Source: Eggerthella lenta DSM 2243
Lineage (GTDB): Bacteria > Actinomycetota > Coriobacteriia > Coriobacteriales > Eggerthellaceae
Length of the DNA stretch: 64,000 bases
Direction of reading: 5' to 3'
Assembly (NCBI RefSeq): GCF_000024265.1
Contig: NC_013204.1
Coordinates: 1,228,180-1,292,179, forward strand
The stretch's first letter is position 1. Each line of letters opens with the position of its first letter. Below, piece by piece: positions 38,848 through 48,700 of the stretch. The translations under genes and the position numbers were made by a program. A model generated the notes under the pieces. That model was given only the letters and a program-made list of their open reading frames with translations, was not told the origin of the DNA and made no database searches.

Positions 38848-41800
38848 ATGGCATTCGTCCACCTGCACAACCATACCGAATACTCCCTGCTCGACGGCCA
38901 CACCCACATCTACGACATGGTGAAACGGGCCGCCGACCTCGACATGCCCGCGGTGGCCATCTCGGATCACGGCGTGATGTCGGGCGTGCCGCAGCTGTGT
39001 GAGATGTGCGACAAGGTGGAAGCCGAGACGGGCAAGCGCGTGAAGCCCATCTACGGCTGCGAGGTGTACTTCACCACCGACGAAGAGCTGCGCAAGGACA
39101 CGAAGCCGAAGCTGTACCACCTGCTGCTGCTGGCCAAGACGAACGAGGGCTACCACAACCTGGTGAAGCTGGTCAGCGAGTCGCACGTGGACAACTTCTA
39201 CTACAAGCCGCGCACCACCTTCAGCATGCTGCAGAAGTACGGCAAGGGCATCATCGGCTCGTCGGCTTGCATCGCCGGCATCATTCCGAAGCTGCTCGAC
39301 AACCGACAGGTAGACGAGGCGGTCGAATGGGCCAAGAAGTTCGCCAGCTGCTTCGAACCGGGCGATTTCTACATCGAGCTGCAGAACCAGGGCATCCGCA
39401 CCGACGCCGGGTTCACGCAGACCGAGCTCAACCACATGCTGACCGACGTGGCCAAGGCCGCCGGCCTCAAGACCATCGCCACGAACGACTTCCACTATCT
39501 CACGCGCGAGGACGCGCGCGCCCAGGACTACATGCTGTGCATCGGCACGGGCGCGGCGTTCAACGACGCCAACCGCATGCGCTTCGAGAACGACCAGTTC
39601 TACATGAAGACCGAGGAGGAGATGCGCGAGGCCCTCAAGGACTTCCCCGAGGCCTGCGACACCACGGTGGAAGTGGCCGAGAAGGTGAACGTGGTGCTGG
39701 AGCGCGACTCTATCCTTCCGCGTTTCCCGTTGCCCGAGGGCGAGACCGAGGAAAGCTACTTCCGCAAGCGCGTGCAGGAGGGCTTGGTCAAGCACTACGG
39801 CAATCCTGTTCCTCAGGAGGCGCAGGAGCGCGCCGACTACGAGATGGGCATCATCATCCAGCAGGGCTTCCCGGCGTACTTCCTCATCGTGCAGGAGTAC
39901 ATCGAATGGGCGCGCAGCCAGGGCATCGGCGTGGGTCCGGGTCGCGGTTCGGCTGCAGGCGCCATCGTGGCGTACGCCATGGACATCACCGCGCTTGACC
40001 CGCTGTCCAACGGCCTGCTGTTCGAGCGATTCCTGTCGCCCGAGCGCGTGGAGATGCCCGATATCGACGTCGACTTCGAGCAGGGCCGTCGCGAAGAAGT
40101 GATCAGCCACATCAAGGACGTGTACGGCGAGGATCACGTGTCGCAGGTCATCACGTTCGGCACCCTGCAGGCCAAGAACGCCGTGCGCGACGCCGCGCGC
40201 GTGCTGGACTACCCGTACAGCACCGGAGACAAGATCACGAAGATGATCGGCGACGAGCTGGGCATCACCATCGACAAGGCGCTGGCCACGAACCCCGACC
40301 TCAAGAAGGCCTACGAGACCGAAGAGGACGTGAAGGCCGTCATCGACGCCGCGCTGTCCATCGAAGGCCACGTGCGCGGCGAGGGCGTGCACGCGTGCGC
40401 CACCATCATCTGCCGCGACCCCATGGCCGATCACGTGCCCATGAAGCGCGACACCAAGGGCGGCGGCATCATCACCCAGTACGACGGCCATTACACGCCC
40501 GAGCTGGGTCTGCTGAAAATGGACTTCCTCGGCCTGCGCACGCTCGACGTGCTCACCATCGCGTGCCGCAACATCGAGCAGCGCTTCGGCACGAAGGTGA
40601 TTCCCGAGGACATCCCCATCGACGACGAGGGCGCCTTCAAGCTCATGCAGTCCGGCAACATGGACGGCCTGTTCCAGGTGGAGGGCGCGCTGTACGTCAG
40701 CCTGTTCGCGCGCCTGCCTCCCACGCGCTTCTCCGACATCGTCGCCTCGATCGCGCTCAACCGTCCGGGCCCGCTGGAATCCGGCATGGTCGAGGACTAC
40801 ATCAAGGTGGCCAGCGGCAAGACCTCCATCCACTACTACGACGAGCGCCTCCGCCCCATCCTGGAGGAGACGTACGGCACCATGGTCTACCAAGAGCAGA
40901 TCATGCAGATATCCATGGCTATGAGCGGTTTCTCGGCGGGCAAGGCCGACAAGCTGCGCAAGGCTATGGGCAAGAAGAAGCTCGACGTCATGCGCGCGTT
41001 GCAGGAAGACTGGAACACCGGCGCGGTGGAGAACGGCTATCCGCTGGAAATTGCGAAGCAGATCTGGGAAGACGCGGAGAAATTCGCTAAGTACGCGTTC
41101 AACAAATCGCACTCGGCCGCCTATGCCATCCTGGTCATGCGCACGGCGTACCTGAAGGCGCACTACCCGAACGACTTCATGGCGGCCGTGCTGTCGTCCT
41201 ACATGGGCAACACCGACCGTTTGATCCGTTACATCGCAAGCTGCAACCACTCGGGCATTCCCGTGTTGCCGCCGGACATCAACTCGTCCAACGCCGAGTT
41301 CACGCCCACCGACGAGGGCGTGCGCTTCGGCCTGGTGGGCGTGCGCGGCGTGGGCGCGAACGTGGCCGAGGCCATCATCGAGGAGCGCGAGGCGAACGGG
41401 CCGTTCACGTCGCTGCACGACTTCGTGAACCGCCTGGACGCGAAATGCTACAACCGCAAGACGCTGGAAGCGCTCATCAAGGGCGGGGCGTTCGACTCGA
41501 CGGGCTACACGCGCAAGCAGCTCATGTACTTCGTTGACGAGACGCCGCTGCTGGAAAGCGCCTCGAAGCGCCAGAAGGATCGTGAGAGCGGCCAGGTGTC
41601 GATGTTCGACCTGTTCGGCGACGATCCCGATTCGGGCTTCGAGGAGGAGGTTCCGGAACCGGACGGCGTGGAGTGGCCGAAGCGTCAGCTGTTGACGTTC
41701 GAGAAGGAGATCATGAAGATCTACGTCTCGGACCACCCGCTGCGCCCGTACGAGGGCACCATCGCGCGTATGACCAAGTTCTCGCTGGGAGACCTGGCCG

Positions 41801-42309
41801 AGCGCACGAAGGAAATCAAGTCCGCGGTGTTCGTGGGCATGATCTCGAACGTGGTGACGAAGCTGACGAAGCGCGGCACGAAGATGGCCACGTTCACCTT
41901 GGAGGATACGACGGGCCACGTGGAGTGCATCTGCTTCAAGTACGACGACAACGCCGAGGCCATCCAGGAAGACGCCATCGTGAAGGTGAAGGGCAAGTTC
42001 GAGGCGAACGACCGCGGCAATCAGATCATGGCGTTCGAGGTGGAGGTCATCGAGCTGAACGAGGCCGATGCGCGTCCGTCGCACCTCGAGCTGAAAGTTG
42101 CGTCCTCGGACTTCGACCAGTCGAAGTCGCTTCGGCTCAACCGCATCTTGAAGTCGTATCCGGGTCGCGACGGCGTGGTTCTGCTCGTGCAGCAGAGCGA
42201 TGGCCGCAAGTTCCGCGCCGAACTGCCCGTGTCGGTGGATTCCCGCAGCCCCGTCATGCGTTCCGAGATCCAGGATCTGTTCGGTTCGCAGGTGTGGAGG
42301 GCTTCTTGA
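38848..42309 (+). CDS. dnaE: DNA polymerase III alpha subunit
   Basis: A 1153-residue replicative polymerase of the DnaE1 type. The PHP domain begins with FVHLHNHTEYSLLDG. The palm has VGPGRGSAAGAIVAYAMDIT and the catalytic aspartates in MPDIDVDFEQGRREEV; the fingers include KADKLRKAMGKKK. Helix-hairpin-helix and OB-fold regions follow near residues 830-1060 (TKRGTKMATFTLEDTTGHVE). ATG 38848 follows AAGAGGCACAAGAT. Length and order of domains are normal. Confidence 0.97.
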   Translation: MAFVHLHNHTEYSLLDGHTHIYDMVKRAADLDMPAVAISDHGVMSGVPQLCEMCDKVEAETGKRVKPIYGCEVYFTTDEELRKDTKPKLYHLLLLAKTNEGYHNLVKLVSESHVDNFYYKPRTTFSMLQKYGKGIIGSSACIAGIIPKLLDNRQVDEAVEWAKKFASCFEPGDFYIELQNQGIRTDAGFTQTELNHMLTDVAKAAGLKTIATNDFHYLTREDARAQDYMLCIGTGAAFNDANRMRFENDQFYMKTEEEMREALKDFPEACDTTVEVAEKVNVVLERDSILPRFPLPEGETEESYFRKRVQEGLVKHYGNPVPQEAQERADYEMGIIIQQGFPAYFLIVQEYIEWARSQGIGVGPGRGSAAGAIVAYAMDITALDPLSNGLLFERFLSPERVEMPDIDVDFEQGRREEVISHIKDVYGEDHVSQVITFGTLQAKNAVRDAARVLDYPYSTGDKITKMIGDELGITIDKALATNPDLKKAYETEEDVKAVIDAALSIEGHVRGEGVHACATIICRDPMADHVPMKRDTKGGGIITQYDGHYTPELGLLKMDFLGLRTLDVLTIACRNIEQRFGTKVIPEDIPIDDEGAFKLMQSGNMDGLFQVEGALYVSLFARLPPTRFSDIVASIALNRPGPLESGMVEDYIKVASGKTSIHYYDERLRPILEETYGTMVYQEQIMQISMAMSGFSAGKADKLRKAMGKKKLDVMRALQEDWNTGAVENGYPLEIAKQIWEDAEKFAKYAFNKSHSAAYAILVMRTAYLKAHYPNDFMAAVLSSYMGNTDRLIRYIASCNHSGIPVLPPDINSSNAEFTPTDEGVRFGLVGVRGVGANVAEAIIEEREANGPFTSLHDFVNRLDAKCYNRKTLEALIKGGAFDSTGYTRKQLMYFVDETPLLESASKRQKDRESGQVSMFDLFGDDPDSGFEEEVPEPDGVEWPKRQLLTFEKEIMKIYVSDHPLRPYEGTIARMTKFSLGDLAERTKEIKSAVFVGMISNVVTKLTKRGTKMATFTLEDTTGHVECICFKYDDNAEAIQEDAIVKVKGKFEANDRGNQIMAFEVEVIELNEADARPSHLELKVASSDFDQSKSLRLNRILKSYPGRDGVVLLVQQSDGRKFRAELPVSVDSRSPVMRSEIQDLFGSQVWRAS

Positions 42310-42373
42310 TGTTCCGTCGTTCTGCGAACGACGTAGCTTCGCGGCGCTTTTAAACAATTTGGCAAGCGGATAG

Positions 42374-42397
42374 CGCCCCCTCTTCGCAGAGGGGGCG
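42374..42397 (+). terminator. Hairpin between dnaE and truA
   Basis: A 10-bp stem (42374-42383 with 42388-42397) and TCGC loop, followed by TGTTCGTTT; likely terminator of dnaE. Confidence 0.7.
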
Positions 42398-42406
42398 TGT
42401 TCGTTT

Positions 42407-43261
42407 ATGATGTCGGCTATGAATACGCAAACCATCACCCCAAACACCGCGCGTAAGCGCGAAGCAGCGGCCGCTGCGGCAGCTGATAAACCCGTGCGCG
42501 ACCATACTCTGGCGTTGACCTTGTCGTACAACGGCGCGCCGTTCAGCGGCTTCGCTCGTCAGCCGGGTCAGACCACCGTGCAGGGCGACCTCGAGGATGC
42601 CCTGCGCATGCTGTTCCGCCGCGACGTGGAAACCACGTGCGCGGGACGGACCGATGCGGGCGTGCATGCGCTCGGCCAGGTGGTCAGCTTCGACGTGGAC
42701 GACCGCGACATCGCAGGACGCTCGCTGCCCAGCTTGCGCCGTTCTCTCAACGCGCTCACGCATGACGCCATCACCGTGCGCGAGGTCGAACCGAAGAAGC
42801 TGGGCTTCTCGGCGCGCTTCGACGCGCAGGCGCGCGAGTATCACTACCACCTGTGCGTGGACAGCACGTGCCCCATCTTCATGAAGGACTTCTCGTGGTT
42901 CGTCCCTGGCGGCCTCGATATCACGGCCATGGAAGCAGGTGCGCAGTATCTGCTGGGCGAGCACGATTTCAAGAGCTTCTGCATGGCCGCCTCGGCGGAA
43001 GGCAAGCCCACGCACCGCAACGTGCGCGAGATTTCCTTCCATCCCGAGACGGTGATGGGCGAGAACCTCATGTCCATCAAGGTGGTGGGCAACGCGTTTC
43101 TGCACTCCATGGTGCGCACCATCGTGGGCACGCTGGTGATGGTGGGGAAGGGCCAGCGCGACGCCGATTGGGTGGGCGAGGTGCTGGAGGCGTGCGATCG
43201 TCGGGTTGCGGGGGAGAACGCCCCAGCTCAAGGGCTTGTATTCTGGCGAGTCATCTACTGA
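42407..43261 (+). CDS. truA: tRNA pseudouridine(38-40) synthase
   Basis: A 284-residue TruA. It has TLSYNGAPFSGFARQPGQTT at the fold start and the catalytic Asp in CAGRTDAGVHALGQVVSF. FDAQAREYHYHL and the C-terminal FLHSMVRTIVGTLVMVGKG are conserved. Three in-frame ATGs (42407, 42410, 42419) lie close together and none has a clear ribosome site. The first 30 or so residues are an Ala/Lys/Arg-rich leader not needed for the fold. Confidence 0.93.
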   Translation: MMSAMNTQTITPNTARKREAAAAAAADKPVRDHTLALTLSYNGAPFSGFARQPGQTTVQGDLEDALRMLFRRDVETTCAGRTDAGVHALGQVVSFDVDDRDIAGRSLPSLRRSLNALTHDAITVREVEPKKLGFSARFDAQAREYHYHLCVDSTCPIFMKDFSWFVPGGLDITAMEAGAQYLLGEHDFKSFCMAASAEGKPTHRNVREISFHPETVMGENLMSIKVVGNAFLHSMVRTIVGTLVMVGKGQRDADWVGEVLEACDRRVAGENAPAQGLVFWRVIY

Positions 43262-43302
43262 CGTGCTACAATAGGCCTCCGATAAACCGAAGGCGGCGTA
43301 TC

Positions 43303-44091
43303 ATGTTCAGCACATCAACGGCAAAGCGCGTGGCGCGCGAGGCGGAAAAGATCGTATCGCTCAAAGAGGATATGGACACCGTCTCGTGGACGCGCGTGCT
43401 CGAAATAGGCAATCAGCTCCAAGAGAACGTCGACGAGGCCGAGCGCGTCTCGCTGGCGCGCGAGCTCGTGTCCATCGCCCAATCCAACCGCTCGCTGTAC
43501 ACGCGCTTGGGCCTCGATCCGGAACCCTCGTCCTCGCGCGTGATGGCGTCGGGTATCGAAGTGATGGAGGGCGGGCTTGCCGAGGCCGCCATCGAAAAGC
43601 GGGGAGATCGAGGGGGACGGCGTCCTCCGATCATCGAGGCTCCGTCGATCGAGCCGGAGGTTTTCGTGGAAGAACCCAGCGAAACCGATTTCCAGGCGGC
43701 CGGCGTGCAGGCGGAGTGCGATCTCGTGGCGAAGAACGATCCCGACGAAAGCGACTTCATCGAGGCGGCCGAGGCCGTAGCGCGCGTCGATTCGCCGTCC
43801 GCTCCTTTGTCCGCCGATCCCGAACCCGTCGATCCTGCGCCCGTTGCCGAGCCTGCCGCGCAGGTTGAGGCGACGAAGCCGGAAGAACCCTCCTCGACGC
43901 AGCCGCAGCAGGAGCCGCGACCAGAGCCGGAGCCGAAGCCGGAGTCCGTGGCTGCGCCCAAAGAGAAGCCGCCTCGGCAGCGCCGTTTCGCGCGTTTTCG
44001 CAACCTGTACGAAAGTCGCGACGGCGGCCTGTGCGTCTTCGAGGACGAGCACGGCCACCTCGTGGCCGTTGACTCGTCGAAGCTCGCCTAG
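43303..44091 (+). CDS. Hypothetical proline/glutamate-rich protein
   Basis: A 262-residue protein of unknown function starting at ATG 43303. Residues 1-75 are helical and charged (VAREAEKIVSLKEDMDTVSW). Residues 90-220 are a disordered acidic Pro/Ala/Glu linker (PEPEPKPESVAAPKEKPPRQ at its end). A short C-terminal module, RRFARFRNLYESRDGGLCVF and on, looks folded. There is no signal peptide or membrane helix, so it is cytoplasmic. It may be a scaffold or partner-binding protein, but no family is recognised. Confidence 0.7.
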   Translation: MFSTSTAKRVAREAEKIVSLKEDMDTVSWTRVLEIGNQLQENVDEAERVSLARELVSIAQSNRSLYTRLGLDPEPSSSRVMASGIEVMEGGLAEAAIEKRGDRGGRRPPIIEAPSIEPEVFVEEPSETDFQAAGVQAECDLVAKNDPDESDFIEAAEAVARVDSPSAPLSADPEPVDPAPVAEPAAQVEATKPEEPSSTQPQQEPRPEPEPKPESVAAPKEKPPRQRRFARFRNLYESRDGGLCVFEDEHGHLVAVDSSKLA

Positions 44092-44097
44092 CGAACG

Positions 44098-44121
44098 CGA
44101 AGGGCCCCGTAGGGCCCTTCG
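44098..44121. terminator. Bidirectional terminator hairpin
   Basis: A 10-bp stem (44098-44107 with 44112-44121) lies between the convergent 43303 gene and asnB and can serve both. Confidence 0.75.
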
Positions 44122-44126
44122 TTCGT

Positions 44127-46076
44127 TTACGCCGCCGGTTTCTTGGGGACGGTCTTGTCCACGAAGTAGATCTTGTACCACATGAGGAACATGTAGACGA
44201 TCCAGATCTTGCGCGAGCGGTCGATCTTGTACCTGTGCTCGTCGAGCAGGCGCACCAGCTCGTCGGTGTTGAAGAACTGTTGCGCGATGTCGCCGGTGAA
44301 CCATTCCTTGACCTGGTTGTAGTAGCGGTCCTGGCGCAGCCAGTCCACCATGGGCACGGGAAAGCCCAGCTTCTCCTTCTGCGCCCAGTCTTTCGGGATG
44401 GCGCGCTCGGCCGCCTCGCGCAGGGCGATCTTCGTCTGCTCGCCGTTCGCTTTGAACGGGGTGGGGATGGTGCGCGAGACGTTGAACACCTCCTTGTCGA
44501 GGAACGGCACGCGGCTTTCCAGCGAGTGGGCCATCGACATCTTGTCGGTTTTCAGCAGGATGTCGCCCACCAGCCAGAAGAAGAGGTCGACGTACTGCAT
44601 GCGCGTCGTCTCATCGAGGTCGGACACCTCCGCGTACGCAGGCGCGATCAGCTCTTGCGGCGAGCACGCCTGCACGGGGCGCTTCAGCAGGCGGGCGCGC
44701 TCCTCGGGGCTGAACGCCACGCCGTTGGCGTTGGTGTAGTACCAGTCCTCGGGGGTCTCGCTCGCGCGCTCCAGGTAGTTCGCGCCGCGCACGCCCAGCG
44801 CGCGAGCCGCCTTCGACGCGCCGCGCAGCAGGCCCTTCGGCACCCAGGACAGCTTCGCGTTGGCGAACGGCGTCTGGTAGATGCGGTAGCCGCCGAAGAA
44901 CTCGTCGGCGCCCTCGCCGGACAGCACGGCCTTCACCTTCTTCGCGGCCTCCTGGTCGACGAAGTACAGCGCCACGGCGCTCGGGTCGGCGGACGGCTCG
45001 TCCATGTGCCACTGCACGCGGGGCAGGCTTTCCCAGTACTCCTCTTCGCCGATGTGCTTGGAGTTGTTCTCGATATGCAGTTCGTCGGCCAGCTCGCGCG
45101 CCCAGGAGATCTCGTCGCGCTCGCCCTCGTACTCGGCGAAGCCCACGGTGAACGTCTTGATGTCGGGATTCTCCTTCGCCAGGCATGCGGCCATGTAGCT
45201 GGAATCGATGCCGGACGACAAGAACGAGCCCACCTCCACGTCGGCCACGTTGTGGTAGCGCACGCTTTCGCGCATGGCGGCGTCGATGGCCTTCACGGTG
45301 TCCTCGCGGCTGCGGTTCTGGTCGAAGTCGTACGTGGGGCGCCAGTAGCGCTCGGTTTCCGTCGTGCCGTCGGCGCGCACGGTCATGCAGTGTGCGGGCT
45401 CGAGCTTGTAGATGCCCTTGAAGAACGTCTCGGGCAGCGCCGAGAACTGGAAGCACAGGTACTGCTCCAGCGCCTCCTCGTTGAGCTCGCGCTCGTAGGC
45501 GGGGTGCTCCAGGATGCATTTGATCTCGGAGGCGAAGATGAACTGCGAGCCGGCCTCGCCGTTCTGCACGGTGTAGTAAAACGGTTTGATGCCGAAGAAG
45601 TCGCGCGCGCAGAACAGCTCGCCACGCTGCTTGTCCCAGATGGCGAACGCGAACATGCCGCGCACCTTATCCAACAGCAGCTTGCCCCAGGCCAGGTACG
45701 ACACCAGCAGCGTCTCGGTGTCGGACTCGGTCTTGAACGTCCAGCCGTCCGCGGCCAGCTCGTCGCGCAGGTCGCGGTAGTTGTAGATCTCACCGTTGAA
45801 CACGATGGCGTAGTCGCCGATGGTGAACGATCCGGGAGCGGAGCCTTCCGTAGCCGGCGACGTCACGATGGAGTCATGCGCGCCCGTGGCGCGCACCATG
45901 GGCTGGCTGCCGTTCTCGAGGTCGATGAGCGACAGGCGCCGATGCCCCAGCGCCACGCCGTCGGCAAGGTACTGGCCCTCGCCGTCGGGGCCGCGGTGCG
46001 CCATGATGTCGCACATGGCCTTCAACGTGGGCGCGTCGGTTTCGGTCGCGCCGGTGAATCCGCAGATACCGCACAT
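44127..46076 (-). CDS. asnB: Glutamine-hydrolysing asparagine synthase
   Basis: A 649-residue class-II amidotransferase. The start is fixed by biology: the mature enzyme begins with the nucleophile Cys, here MCGICGFTG (ATG at 46076-46074), preceded by GAAGGAGAATC. The glutaminase domain has MAHRGPDGEG and NGEIYNYRDLRDEL. The synthetase domain has the ATP loop FLSSGIDSSYMA (about residue 265). It makes asparagine, or an amidated product, from aspartate, ATP and glutamine. The extended frame upstream to 46214 is not real. It is divergent from the NSS symporter gene. Confidence 0.93.
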   Translation of the reverse strand: MCGICGFTGATETDAPTLKAMCDIMAHRGPDGEGQYLADGVALGHRRLSLIDLENGSQPMVRATGAHDSIVTSPATEGSAPGSFTIGDYAIVFNGEIYNYRDLRDELAADGWTFKTESDTETLLVSYLAWGKLLLDKVRGMFAFAIWDKQRGELFCARDFFGIKPFYYTVQNGEAGSQFIFASEIKCILEHPAYERELNEEALEQYLCFQFSALPETFFKGIYKLEPAHCMTVRADGTTETERYWRPTYDFDQNRSREDTVKAIDAAMRESVRYHNVADVEVGSFLSSGIDSSYMAACLAKENPDIKTFTVGFAEYEGERDEISWARELADELHIENNSKHIGEEEYWESLPRVQWHMDEPSADPSAVALYFVDQEAAKKVKAVLSGEGADEFFGGYRIYQTPFANAKLSWVPKGLLRGASKAARALGVRGANYLERASETPEDWYYTNANGVAFSPEERARLLKRPVQACSPQELIAPAYAEVSDLDETTRMQYVDLFFWLVGDILLKTDKMSMAHSLESRVPFLDKEVFNVSRTIPTPFKANGEQTKIALREAAERAIPKDWAQKEKLGFPVPMVDWLRQDRYYNQVKEWFTGDIAQQFFNTDELVRLLDEHRYKIDRSRKIWIVYMFLMWYKIYFVDKTVPKKPAA

Positions 46077-46210
46077 GAATGATTCTCCTTCTCGTTTGGT
46101 CTGCACACCATGATAGCCCAAGCGCCCCGCAACCCCCAAGCGCCCTGCCCGCCCCCTCGCCAAAACCGCAGATTTGGAGGGAGCTGGCAGCGAGTAGTCA
46201 CCGTAGGAAC

Positions 46211-46269
46211 GCATCTTCGCCCGTAAAACACGCCTCGCGCGCTGTGGCGTGTTTTACGGGCGAAGATGC
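46211..46269. repeat. Perfect 24-bp inverted repeat with 11-nt loop
   Basis: Arms 46211-46234 (beginning GCATCTTCGCCCGTAAAACA) and 46246-46269 are exact inverse complements. It lies between divergent genes, so it is not a terminator for either. Confidence 0.92.
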
Positions 46270-46439
46270 AGCGCCGCGCACGTTCGCAGACCCGGGACGT
46301 TCTTTCGGTGCGGCAGCGGCGAGACCGGCGTCCGAATGCGAAGCGGTTCCCGCGCGGCGGTGCGCGCGTCGGAGGACGCTTCCGTAGCACCTCTTCGGGC
46401 GTCGGTTGCTGGCAAAACGGATCTTTCGACAAAACGTTG

Positions 46440-46467
46440 TTGGCGACCAGGGTTTTCCCGGTATAAT
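46440..46467 (+). promoter_or_regulatory. Candidate promoter of the NSS symporter
   Basis: TTGGCG (46440-46445), a 16-bp spacer and TATAAT (46462-46467) form a near-consensus housekeeping promoter, giving a leader of about 115 nt. Confidence 0.6.
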
Positions 46468-46590
46468 GATGCATCTGGATCGCGGCGCAGGTGCACGACG
46501 TGGATGGGCGCCCGTATCCGATCCCTTGCGGGCGCGTTCCGCGAGCGGATTTTCCGGGGAATACCAACTGAACGTTAACGGAGGTTTTCG

Positions 46591-47973
46591 ATGGCTTCAA
46601 CGCATGCGCACGCGCGCTCGGCCTGGTCGGGCAAGTGGGCGTTCATTCTGGCTGCGGCGGCATCCGCCGTGGGCTTGGGGAACATGTGGCGCTTCCCCTA
46701 TCTGGCGGCCAAGTACGGCGGCGGCACGTTCCTGCTCACCTACCTGGTGCTGGTGTTCACGTTCGGCGTATCGCTGCTGTTGTTGGAGACGGCGCTCGGC
46801 CGCAAGACGGGCCAGTCCGCCATCGGCGCGTTCAAGCAGTTCGGCAAGAAGTACGCCTTCATCGGCATCCTGGCGTCCACCGTGCCCTTCATCATCACGC
46901 CGTACTACTGCATCATCGGCGGCTGGGTGACGAAGTACGCGGCGGCCTACCTGATCAACGGCCCGGAGGCGCTGGCCGACGGCGGCGACTTCTTCACGGG
47001 CTTCATCTCCAGCAACACGGAGAGCTTCCTGTGGATGCTCCTGTTCATGGCCATCGTGTTCATCGTGGTGTCGCTGGGCGTGAAGGGCGGCATCGAGAAG
47101 GCGAACCTCGTCATGATGCCGGCGCTCATCATCATGGCCGTAGGCATCGCGCTGTACACGCTGACCATGCCCGGCGCCGTCGACGGTGCCCTGTACTACC
47201 TCACGCCCGACTTCAGCAAGTTCTCGCCGGAGCTGGTCATCGGCGCGCTCGGGCAGATGTTCTACAGCCTGTCGCTGGCCATGGGCATCATGATCACGTA
47301 CGGCTCCTACCTGGACAAGAAGTCCAGCCTCACGCAGAGCGTCGCCCGCATCGGTGGCTTCGACATCGGCGTGTCGTTCCTCGCCGGCCTCATGATCGTG
47401 CCGGCCGCGTTCGTGGCCATGGGCTCGGGCGAGGCCGTGGCGGCCAACTCCGGTCCGTCGCTCATGTTCGTCATCCTGCCCACCGTGTTCGCCGATATGG
47501 GCGGCGCGGCCACCGTCGTGGGCTTCCTGTTCTTCCTGCTGGTACTGTTCGCAGCTTTGACCAGCGCCATTTCGCTGACCGAAACCTGCACCTCCATCGT
47601 GCAGGACGGTGCGGGCTGGTCGCGCAAAAAGGCGCTGTGCGCCGTCATCGGCGTGGTCACGGTGGCCGGCATCTTCGTGAACCTGGGCTACAACGGCTTG
47701 TCGTTCATCGAGCCGATGGGCGAGGGCACCACGCTGCTGGACTTCTTCGACTTCATCTCCAACTCGGTGATCATGCCTATCGTCGCGCTGCTCACCTGCA
47801 TCTTCGTCGGTTGGATCATCAAGCCGAAGGCCATCGTCGACGAGGTGAAGATCTCCAGCGAGTTCAAGGTGGAGAAAGCCTGGACCGTCATCATCAAGTA
47901 CGTGGCGCCGGTGCTCGTGGTGGTCATCCTCGTTGCGTTCGTCGCGCAGACGTTCGGGCTCATCAGCTTCTAG
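46591..47973 (+). CDS. Sodium-dependent transporter (NSS/SNF family)
   Basis: A 460-residue symporter. The first helix carries the LeuT-fold signature ASAVGLGNMWRFPYL (substrate and Na+ site). About eleven to twelve helices are visible, including MFYSLSLAMGIMITYGSYL (helix 6 region). Bacterial NSS members usually carry amino acids such as tryptophan, leucine or tyrosine with Na+; the substrate here is not readable. GGAGG lies 9 nt before ATG 46591. A terminator follows. Confidence 0.93.
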   Translation: MASTHAHARSAWSGKWAFILAAAASAVGLGNMWRFPYLAAKYGGGTFLLTYLVLVFTFGVSLLLLETALGRKTGQSAIGAFKQFGKKYAFIGILASTVPFIITPYYCIIGGWVTKYAAAYLINGPEALADGGDFFTGFISSNTESFLWMLLFMAIVFIVVSLGVKGGIEKANLVMMPALIIMAVGIALYTLTMPGAVDGALYYLTPDFSKFSPELVIGALGQMFYSLSLAMGIMITYGSYLDKKSSLTQSVARIGGFDIGVSFLAGLMIVPAAFVAMGSGEAVAANSGPSLMFVILPTVFADMGGAATVVGFLFFLLVLFAALTSAISLTETCTSIVQDGAGWSRKKALCAVIGVVTVAGIFVNLGYNGLSFIEPMGEGTTLLDFFDFISNSVIMPIVALLTCIFVGWIIKPKAIVDEVKISSEFKVEKAWTVIIKYVAPVLVVVILVAFVAQTFGLISF

Positions 47974-48000
47974 CGTTCAGGCGCATACGAGGCATTCGCG

Positions 48001-48024
48001 CGGAGCGCCCTTCGGGGCGCTCCG
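48001..48024 (+). terminator. Terminator of the NSS symporter gene
   Basis: A 10-bp stem (48001-48010 with 48015-48024), TTCG tetraloop and TTTCGTTT tail, 27 nt after the stop codon. Confidence 0.85.
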
Positions 48025-48700
48025 TTTCGTTTCGGGCGCGAGCGGCGCGGATGGGGCTCGTGCTTCGTGTGCGTTCCGGTTGCGTCCCGGTCGTGCCCCG
48101 GCCGCCGGCCCGGTCGCCTGGCCGCGTCCGCGCCCGGCTTCGCTGCCTGGTCCGCTGCCCCGGTCGCGTCGCCCCGCTCAGCCGCGTCCCTCGCCTGGCC
48201 GCGCCTGGTCGTCCCGCCCGTGCCATCATCGCCCGCCTGTGTCGTCCTGCCCAGCCGTGCCCTGGCCGCGCCGCTTCGGCCGGATGCGTGTTTTCGCAAG
48301 GCCATGTGCAGCAAAAACGTCGTTTTGGCACGGCCGGCTCGCTCAGGCGCGGCATTCCGAGGCGATGGCGGAACGCGACCTGGGGTTTCGCTTCGGCATC
48401 CTTCGGGAAGATGCGTCGAGGGATGCCGAGTGGTGCCAAACCGTTGATTTTGCCGCATATCGGATCCGGTTTTCGTTCGGGCGCGATCCCGCTCCAAGCG
48501 GCGTTACGGCGGCAGCGATCGGTTTTCGCAGGGATGTTGCGTTCGGTTCGGACCGTCCGGCTCCCAACCTCGCACGACCTGGTGTAACGTCGCGGGTTGC
48601 GCGTCTTGGGGCGCGGAGGCATCCAAGTGCGCTCGAAGTGCAACATCGCGGGCAAAACCGTGCAACGGACGCGCTGAACGGTTTTGCGCCGATAGATGGC

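Larger units (their letters stand above)
46077..46590. other. 514-bp divergent intergenic region
   Basis: It separates asnB (leftward) from the NSS symporter (rightward). It contains a perfect 24-bp inverted repeat (46211-46269) and a candidate promoter (46440-46467). Short open frames here lack ribosome sites and look non-coding. Confidence 0.55.

Noticed and set aside
38668-42531. 1287-residue minus-strand frame opposite dnaE
   Set aside because: Antisense shadow of dnaE; no recognisable domain.
44127-46214. Longer asnB from 46214
   Set aside because: The glutaminase nucleophile must be residue 2, which fixes the start at 46076.
46211-46269. Intrinsic terminator
   Set aside because: Flanking genes diverge from it, and no T run follows on either strand.
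48052-48280. CRISPR-like repeat array in the C-rich tract
   Set aside because: Motif recurrences are irregular and degenerate, with no constant spacer length.
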